From the NCBI GenBank assembly GCA_913048465.1, contig CAJWVO010000002.1, positions 1 to 64,000 of the forward strand: 64,000 nucleotides of DNA, written 5' to 3'. The notes beneath the pieces are model-generated. The model did no database searches. It was not told the DNA's origin and saw only the letters and a program-made list of their open reading frames with translations. Position numbers and translations under genes: made by a program. Shown here in pieces: positions 57,237 to 64,000 of this stretch. How positions within the stretch are numbered: the first letter of the stretch is position 1; each line of letters starts with the position of its first letter. Source of the DNA: an uncultured Nitrosomonadales bacterium. GTDB lineage: Bacteria > Pseudomonadota > Gammaproteobacteria > Burkholderiales > Methylophilaceae.

Positions 57237-58771
57237 AAGTTGTTTTTACTTAAGTTATGTAATTTAACGCCTTGTAAGAGAAGTAAGCTCCCAAAAACAA
57301 GAGCCCCTAGTACAACTAATGCAAGCAATAAAATCATCCTATAAAGAAAACTTATGCTCACCCAGTACTGAAAATCTGGATTAATGAAGAATAAAATTAT
57401 TCCCATCACAAATGCAGACAAAATAACCTTGATTAAAAAAATGAATGTTGTGGGTTCAATTTTAAAGTCATTCATTTTTTTTATTGATAAAAACAACATG
57501 ACTGCGTTAAATGTTGCACCGATACTAATAGCTAGCGCAAGTCCGACATGCTGAAAATAAGGAATTAAGATTAAATTCATTGCTTGTGTAATAAACAAAG
57601 TAATAACAGCAATTCTGACTGGTGTTTTAATATTTTTTTGAGAATAAAAGACTGGAGCAAATACCTTGATCATAATTAATCCGATTAATCCAAAGCTATA
57701 AGCGAACAAGGCTTTGTGTGTCATGACTAAATCAAGCTCACTAAATTTTCCATAATAAAATAAGGTTGTAATTAAAGGTATGGATAACACTGCAATTCCA
57801 ATTGCTGCTGGTATTGATACTAAAAGCCCTATCCTGATGCTCCAGTTCATGAGCTTGTTAAATTCTTCATATTTTTTATCAGAAAATGATGAAGATAATG
57901 CTGGTAAAAATACCGTGCTTAATGCAACCCCCAAAACACCTGCAGGAAACTCCATCAATCGATCTGCAAAGTATAACCAAGACACACTCCCCTGCTGAAG
58001 AAATGAGGCAAAAATAGTATTGATTAATAATGAAATCTGAGTAATGGAAACACCAATAATAGCTGGCCCCATCAATTTAAGAACTTTCCAAACACCATCA
58101 TTTCTCAAATCAAAATCTAATTTTGGAGACCAGCCTATTTTTAAGATAAAAGGATATTGAAATAGTAATTGAACCACTCCTCCAAAAAAAACAGCCCATG
58201 CAAGAACAGTGACCGGCTCATCAAAATATTCGTTAAAAAATAATGCCGCAAGAATAAAACTTAGATTGAGGAATACCGGAGAAAATGCTGGAGCGGCAAA
58301 TTTTCCAAATGTATTTAATACTCCTCCAAACATGGCAACAATCGATATGAGAAAGATATATGGAAAGGTAATTTTTAAAAGGTCAGATGCTAAATTAAAT
58401 TGGTAAGAGCCATACTCAAACCCTGGAGCGCTAATATATATTAACCAAGGTGATGCGAAGACTCCTATGAGAGTAATTAACAATAAAATAGCGCTCAACA
58501 GAGTCACCACCTTGTTTAAAAATGCGTTAAATTCTTTTTTGGACTTATTTTTATAATCTGAAAGAGTTGGTATGAATGCTTGAGTAAAAGCACCTTCAGC
58601 GGTGATTCGACGTAACATATTGGGTAGTTTGAAAGCTACAAAAAAGGCATCAGTTGCTATGCTGACACCAAATGCTCTTGCAATTATCATATCTCTGACA
58701 AAACCTAAGATTCTAGAGATAATTGTTAAGCTGCTGAAACTTATTAAATTGTTTACGATTTTTGTTTTCAT
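57233..58771 (-). CDS. murJ: Lipid II flippase MurJ
   Basis: Moves lipid II across the inner membrane for peptidoglycan synthesis. 512 residues with about 14 membrane segments. The N-terminus SFSSLTIISRILGFVRDMII and the block AFFVAFKLPNMLRRITAEGAFTQAF are MurJ signatures with the essential arginines (R-x-F VRD and RR). It is first in its operon and divergent from rpsT. Confidence 0.95.
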   Translation of the reverse strand: MKTKIVNNLISFSSLTIISRILGFVRDMIIARAFGVSIATDAFFVAFKLPNMLRRITAEGAFTQAFIPTLSDYKNKSKKEFNAFLNKVVTLLSAILLLITLIGVFASPWLIYISAPGFEYGSYQFNLASDLLKITFPYIFLISIVAMFGGVLNTFGKFAAPAFSPVFLNLSFILAALFFNEYFDEPVTVLAWAVFFGGVVQLLFQYPFILKIGWSPKLDFDLRNDGVWKVLKLMGPAIIGVSITQISLLINTIFASFLQQGSVSWLYFADRLMEFPAGVLGVALSTVFLPALSSSFSDKKYEEFNKLMNWSIRIGLLVSIPAAIGIAVLSIPLITTLFYYGKFSELDLVMTHKALFAYSFGLIGLIMIKVFAPVFYSQKNIKTPVRIAVITLFITQAMNLILIPYFQHVGLALAISIGATFNAVMLFLSIKKMNDFKIEPTTFIFLIKVILSAFVMGIILFFINPDFQYWVSISFLYRMILLLALVVLGALVFGSLLLLQGVKLHNLSKNNL

Positions 58772-58818
58772 CTTAAGTTGTTATTATCGCAGATGACGGT
58801 ATTTAAATGATTTAAAAC

Positions 58819-58847
58819 TTGAAAAAAAACAATGTTTTCGCTAGAAT
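58819..58847 (+). promoter_or_regulatory. Sigma-70 promoter of rpsT
   Basis: TTGAAA (58819-58824), 17 bases, TAGAAT (58842-58847). Transcription would start near 58854, 25 bases before the ATG. Confidence 0.7.
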
Positions 58848-58878
58848 ACCCAATCTTATAAATTTTGAGTAATTATAT

Positions 58879-59139
58879 ATGGCAAATACTGCACAAGCAC
58901 GAAAAAGAGCAAGACAAAATGACAAGCTACGCGCTCATAATGCGAGTTTAAAATCAGCCTTCCGAACTGCAATTAAAAAAGTGATAAAGGCGATTTCTTT
59001 AGGCGATAAAAAAGTTGCTAAAGAGACTTTTGATGCTAACGTGGCTATCATTGATCGCATTGCTGACAAAAAAATTGTGCACAAAAATAAAGCTGCACGT
59101 CACAAAAGTAGACTGAACTCAGCGATTAAAGCTCTTTAG
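58879..59139 (+). CDS. rpsT: 30S ribosomal protein S20
   Basis: Primary 16S rRNA-binding protein of the small subunit. [21 protein letters not shown] at the start and the three-helix layout with [18 protein letters not shown] at the end are diagnostic; 86 residues is the normal size. Single-gene unit between its own promoter and a strong terminator; murJ is divergent, the standard betaproteobacterial neighbourhood. Confidence 0.97.
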   Translation: MANTAQARKRARQNDKLRAHNASLKSAFRTAIKKVIKAISLGDKKVAKETFDANVAIIDRIADKKIVHKNKAARHKSRLNSAIKAL

Positions 59140-59153
59140 AAATAACTAATTAT

Positions 59154-59182
59154 AAAAAAAGGCGCCTATTGCGCCTTTTTTT
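59154..59182. terminator. Bidirectional terminator between rpsT and purK
   Basis: A7-GGCGC arm, 5-base loop, GCGCC-T7 arm. The A and T tracts let it work for rpsT on the plus strand and for purEK on the minus strand; it touches the purK stop codon. Confidence 0.92.
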
Positions 59183-60314
59183 ATAGACTTTTCTTTATTT
59201 TTTGAAGTTTGTCAATTTCATCTTGATTAATGTTTTCTTTACTTAGAAAGGTAACATGTCCCATTTTTCTTCCTATCCTTGGCTCCTCTTTACCATACAA
59301 GTGAAGATTGAAATTATTTTCGAACATTATTTTGGTCCATTCAGGCTCATGGGGACTTGGCAATTCCCATGAGTCACCTAACAGATTAATCATAAATGCA
59401 TTCGAATGATTTATCGGGTTTCCAATAGGCATTTCAGTAAGAGTCCGTACTTGTTGATCAAACTGGGAAAAGTAACAAGCATCAATAGTATAATGCCCAG
59501 AGTTGTGTGGTCTTGGAGCTATCTCATTTACAAATATCTCTCTACCAGAAATAAAAAATTCAACAGCCATGACCCCAACGTAATTTAACTTTAATGCCAC
59601 CATTTTTGCTAAATCGGTAACATTTTTTTCAGTAAGTTGGTCAATATTTGCAGGAGCAAGTGTACTATCAAGAATGCCGTTAACATGCACATTCTCAGCT
59701 ACAGGGTGGCATTTAATTTGCCCATCTGCGGATCTTGCTAACACGACAGATACTTCCTTATCAAGGCTTACTTGCTTTTCAAGTATGCAAGGTTTTTTTT
59801 GAAATTCATCAAAAGCTTCTGTTAAGGACGTCTTACAATCGACAGATTTTTGTCCTTTTCCATCATAACCAAACTCAGCGATTTTTAGAATTCCTGGAAA
59901 TAAATCGTCTGAAATATTTGCAATATCCTGTTCCTCATTAATGATGTGAAATCTTCCAACAGGAATAGCATTTTCTCTTAAAAATGTTTTTTCTCTAATT
60001 CTGTTTTGAACCACTCTGACTGAATCACCATCAGGATAGACCTGAATTTTATGTTTTAAGTAATTTAATGAATCTGCAGGGATATTTTCAAATTCTGTGG
60101 TTGCTGCCTCGCATGTGGCTATAATTTCATCAAGTGCATTTTGATCATCATAGGCACTGCATAAATGAACATCGGCAATTTTTCCTGCAGGGCTTTGAGG
60201 GTCTGGATCTAAAACTGTAACTTTATAACCCATCTTATGAGCTGACATCACAAAATATCTACCTAATTGACCACCACCGAGCATGGCTAACATTTTTTTT
60301 GGAGTGATTATCAA
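59181..60314 (-). CDS. purK: N5-carboxyaminoimidazole ribonucleotide synthase
   Basis: ATP-grasp enzyme of purine synthesis that carboxylates aminoimidazole ribonucleotide with bicarbonate. MLAMLGGGQLGRYFVMSAH near the N-terminus, EFENIPADSL, FGYDGKGQ and NEIAPRPHNSGHYTIDAC are typical. 377 residues from a TTG start 1 base after the purE stop; an ATG 7 codons later is a possible alternative. Paired with purE. Confidence 0.94.
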   Translation of the reverse strand: MIITPKKMLAMLGGGQLGRYFVMSAHKMGYKVTVLDPDPQSPAGKIADVHLCSAYDDQNALDEIIATCEAATTEFENIPADSLNYLKHKIQVYPDGDSVRVVQNRIREKTFLRENAIPVGRFHIINEEQDIANISDDLFPGILKIAEFGYDGKGQKSVDCKTSLTEAFDEFQKKPCILEKQVSLDKEVSVVLARSADGQIKCHPVAENVHVNGILDSTLAPANIDQLTEKNVTDLAKMVALKLNYVGVMAVEFFISGREIFVNEIAPRPHNSGHYTIDACYFSQFDQQVRTLTEMPIGNPINHSNAFMINLLGDSWELPSPHEPEWTKIMFENNFNLHLYGKEEPRIGRKMGHVTFLSKENINQDEIDKLQKIKKSL

Positions 60315-60315
60315 G

Positions 60316-60810
60316 TCAGACTTCCTGATTTAACTTCATAGCTTTAACTTTTTCTTCTTGATCAATTCTAAATTTTTTCAATTTTTCCAATAAACCATTA
60401 TCCTCTTGTGCAAAAATCGAAACAGCGAATAATGCAGCATTTGTTGCGCCAGCCTCGCCAATAGCAAAAGTAGCCACAGGGATTCCTTTAGGCATTTGAA
60501 CAATTGAATACAGAGAGTCTTGTCCATTAAGATATTTAGTTGGAATAGGTACACCCAATACTGGTACTCTTGATTTCGAAGCAACCATTCCTGGCAAATG
60601 AGCAGCGCCACCTGCACCAGCAATAATTAAACCAATGCCATTACCATTTGATGATTCTGCAAAATCAAACATCAGATCAGGAGTCCGATGAGCTGAAACA
60701 ACTTTTGCTTCATAAGGAATATTGAATTGATCAAGGATATCAGCAGCATTTTTCATTACCGGCCAGTCACTATTCGAACCCATGATAATTGCAATTTTTT
60801 TTTGTTTCAT
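60316..60810 (-). CDS. purE: N5-carboxyaminoimidazole ribonucleotide mutase
   Basis: Moves the carboxyl group made by PurK to the ring carbon. [15 protein letters not shown] at the N-terminus, [11 protein letters not shown] with the catalytic histidine, [14 protein letters not shown] and [19 protein letters not shown] are the class I PurE motifs. 164 residues. 13 bases after proB on the same strand. Confidence 0.96.
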   Translation of the reverse strand: MKQKKIAIIMGSNSDWPVMKNAADILDQFNIPYEAKVVSAHRTPDLMFDFAESSNGNGIGLIIAGAGGAAHLPGMVASKSRVPVLGVPIPTKYLNGQDSLYSIVQMPKGIPVATFAIGEAGATNAALFAVSIFAQEDNGLLEKLKKFRIDQEEKVKAMKLNQEV

Positions 60811-60823
60811 AATTTTTCCAATA

Positions 60824-62948
<2,125 letters not shown>

Positions 62949-62958
62949 CTACACCAAA

Positions 62959-62986
62959 TAAAAAAGCCCTATCAAATGATAGGGCT
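62959..62986 (-). terminator. Rho-independent terminator after rpmA
   Basis: On the minus strand AGCCCTATC and GATAGGGCT pair perfectly around a 4-base loop and are followed by six T. It ends or attenuates the rplU-rpmA transcript 14 bases before obgE, limiting how much read-through reaches obgE and proB. Confidence 0.9.
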
Positions 62987-63008
62987 CGAATCAAAGATTT
63001 TACTCAAA

Positions 63009-63266
63009 TCAGTTAGTAACAATATTTACTAGTTTTCTTTTCAAATGACCTTTAACACTAAAACTTACCTTACCATCCGCTTTTGCAAATAAGGTATGAT
63101 CTTTGCCCATACCAACGTTTTCGCCCGGATGCATCTTTGTGCCACGCTGTCTCAAAATTATCCCGCCAGCTTTTACAAACTGATCACCAAATACTTTAAG
63201 TCCTAAACGTTTAGCGTTTGAGTCTCTTCCGTTTCTTGAGCTTCCGCCCGCTTTCTTATGTGCCAT
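63009..63266 (-). CDS. rpmA: 50S ribosomal protein L27
   Basis: Ribosomal protein whose N-terminus reaches the peptidyl-transferase centre. [20 protein letters not shown] at the start is near invariant; [19 protein letters not shown] follows. 85 residues. 16 bases after rplU, the standard pair. Confidence 0.98.
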   Translation of the reverse strand: MAHKKAGGSSRNGRDSNAKRLGLKVFGDQFVKAGGIILRQRGTKMHPGENVGMGKDHTLFAKADGKVSFSVKGHLKRKLVNIVTN

Positions 63267-63282
63267 ATTATTTTCCTAAATA

Positions 63283-63597
63283 TTATTTTGCGTTAATTTT
63301 AGTAACTTTAAGCTCAGTAAAGTTTTGTCTATGCCCCTGCGTTTTTTTGTAATGTTTACGTCTTTTCATTTTAAAAATCATAACTTTGTCATGTTTTCCG
63401 TGGGAAACGACTGATACATCAACATTTGCACCCTTAACTGTTGGAGCACCAATTGTAGTTTTATCACCGTCAACTAACGCTAGGACGTTGTCTAATTTTA
63501 AACTTTCACCTTCTTTAGCAGTAAGTTTTTCTACTCTCAGGATATCTCCCTCGGATACTTTATACTGCTTTCCACCAGTTTTGATTACAGCTTGCAT
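63283..63597 (-). CDS. rplU: 50S ribosomal protein L21
   Basis: Ribosomal protein that binds 23S r[26 protein letters not shown] at the start and [22 protein letters not shown] near the end are the family signatures. 104 residues. First gene of the rplU-rpmA unit, with a good promoter upstream, divergent from ispB. Confidence 0.97.
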   Translation of the reverse strand: MQAVIKTGGKQYKVSEGDILRVEKLTAKEGESLKLDNVLALVDGDKTTIGAPTVKGANVDVSVVSHGKHDKVMIFKMKRRKHYKKTQGHRQNFTELKVTKINAK

Positions 63598-63643
63598 TAT
63601 AATTCCTATTATCTAAACATATGTTTGTTTCTAAAGACCGAAC

Positions 63644-63672
63644 ATTATATGAAAAAACTTGAATTTAATCAA
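63644..63672 (-). promoter_or_regulatory. Sigma-70 promoter of rplU-rpmA
   Basis: On the minus strand TTGATT (63667-63672), 17 bases, TATAAT (63644-63649). The transcript would start near 63637 with a leader of about 40 bases. Confidence 0.65.
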
Positions 63673-63690
63673 CAAAATAATCAAATTCAA
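63659..63690. repeat. 8-bp inverted repeat between rplU and ispB
   Basis: TTGAATTT (63659-63666) and AAATTCAA (63683-63690) are perfect inverted copies with a 16-base spacer. The dyad covers the rplU -35 and the region just upstream of the ispB -10 box, a suitable place for a shared operator; it may also be chance in AT-rich DNA. Confidence 0.5.
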
Positions 63691-63695
63691 CATAG

Positions 63696-63701
63696 TATAA
63701 T
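63696..63701 (+). promoter_or_regulatory. -10 box of ispB
   Basis: Perfect TATAAT on the plus strand; start expected near 63708. No good -35 box is seen at the right distance. Confidence 0.5.
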
Positions 63702-63710
63702 AGTTGAACT

Positions 63711-63741
63711 AATTAAGACGGATTAAGACGGATTAAGACGG
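63711..63741. repeat. Triple 10-bp direct repeat in the ispB leader
   Basis: ATTAAGACGG occurs three times in direct succession, with a period of one helical turn, just after the predicted transcription start of ispB and before its GTG start codon. Confidence 0.9.
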
Positions 63742-63772
63742 ACAAATAATTCTAAATTGCTAATAAATAAAA

Positions 63773-64000
63773 GTGAAAACCTTATCCCAAAAAAATATAA
63801 CATTAAATAGCGATCAACAAGATCATCTACAAAAAGTAAATGACGTGATCAGGTCTTCATTGGATTCAGAGGTTCCACTAATAAATCAAGTAAGTAAACA
63901 TATTATTGACGGTGGTGGTAAGAAAATGAGGCCTCAATGTTTGTTAAATTTAGCTGGACTCGCAGGTGGTATAAAAGATATCCATTACCAATTAGCAGCC
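63773..64000 (+). CDS. ispB: Octaprenyl/polyprenyl diphosphate synthase IspB, 5' part
   Basis: The first 76 codons of a long-chain prenyl diphosphate synthase that makes the ubiquinone side chain; the window ends before the aspartate-rich motifs. VPLINQVSKHIIDGGGKKMRPQ matches the GGGKRLRP region of the family, and ispB next to rplU is the usual neighbour. The start is a GTG without a clear Shine-Dalgarno sequence. It is absent from the ORF track because it runs off the edge. Confidence 0.88.
   Translation, partial: MKTLSQKNITLNSDQQDHLQKVNDVIRSSLDSEVPLINQVSKHIIDGGGKKMRPQCLLNLAGLAGGIKDIHYQLAA

Noticed and set aside
63711-63741. DnaA-box or replication-origin iterons
   Set aside because: Only three 10-bp units, not matching TTATNCACA, and no dnaA, dnaN or parAB genes nearby.

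Overview
The window is one continuous stretch of chromosome from a small-genome, AT-rich Gram-negative bacterium. The best fit is a streamlined betaproteobacterium of the Methylophilales (OM43 / Methylopumilus-like methylotrophs). This rests on recognisable betaproteobacterial gene orders (xseB-ispA-dxs-folE2, pepP-ubiH-ubiI-like-dsbC, amgK-murU facing lptD-surA-pdxA-rsmA, leuS-lptE-holA-proA-nadD, rplU-rpmA-obgE-proB), a RegB/RegA redox system, and a methanol-oxidation accessory protein (MxaD family) next to a YVTN beta-propeller protein. Placement is inference from gene content; no rRNA or tRNA gene is seen in the window.

Layout. 0-8 kb: end of a lysine/alanine/proline repeat protein and its terminator, then yggS-proC-mnmA-nadC, the branched-chain amino acid operon ilvI-ilvH-ilvC, psd, and rppH on the other strand. 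8-14 kb: the YVTN/MxaD pair, an esterase, and xseB-ispA-dxs-folE2. 14-24 kb, mostly minus strand: MFS transporter, aroC, rluE, then icd (+), a cold-shock gene with a long leader, dsbC, two ubiquinone hydroxylase-like genes, pepP, murU, amgK. 24-36 kb, plus strand: outer-membrane and LPS assembly (lptD, surA, lptE), pdxA, rsmA, adk, leuS, holA, proA, nadD. 36-40 kb: a biotin operon bioB-F-H-C-D. 40-49 kb: trmL, grxC-secB-SH3 protein-gpsA, gpmI-envC, yjbQ and clpB with a clear heat-shock promoter. 49-53 kb: a TonB-dependent receptor of higher GC content next to the regBA redox two-component system. 53-64 kb: lspA-ileS-ribF-murJ, rpsT, purEK, proB-obgE, rpmA-rplU, and the start of ispB.

Genes are tightly packed: many neighbours overlap by 4 bases (ATGA) or 1 base (TAATG), and no gap exceeds about 160 bases. 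No insertion sequence, phage, CRISPR array or plasmid gene is visible, so this is ordinary core genome apart from a few local anomalies.

The most interesting spot is 51-53 kb. A perfect 5-5-5 dyad (GCGAC-N5-GTCGC), matching the known RegA/PrrA/RegR box, lies about 42 bases upstream of the predicted start of transcription of the TonB receptor gene, immediately downstream of regA itself. The gap between lspA and regB, which the ORF track leaves empty, holds a 56-codon ORF resembling the N-terminus of sulfite-oxidase-like molybdoproteins and carrying a good regB promoter. Other items: a perfect 11-bp dyad on the clpB heat-shock promoter, a 15-bp perfect hairpin inside the first codons of the SH3 gene, a probable leaderless gpmI mRNA, LptD with only one cysteine pair, a ubiquinone hydroxylase homologue that has lost its FAD-binding motif, and a triple 10-bp repeat in the ispB leader.
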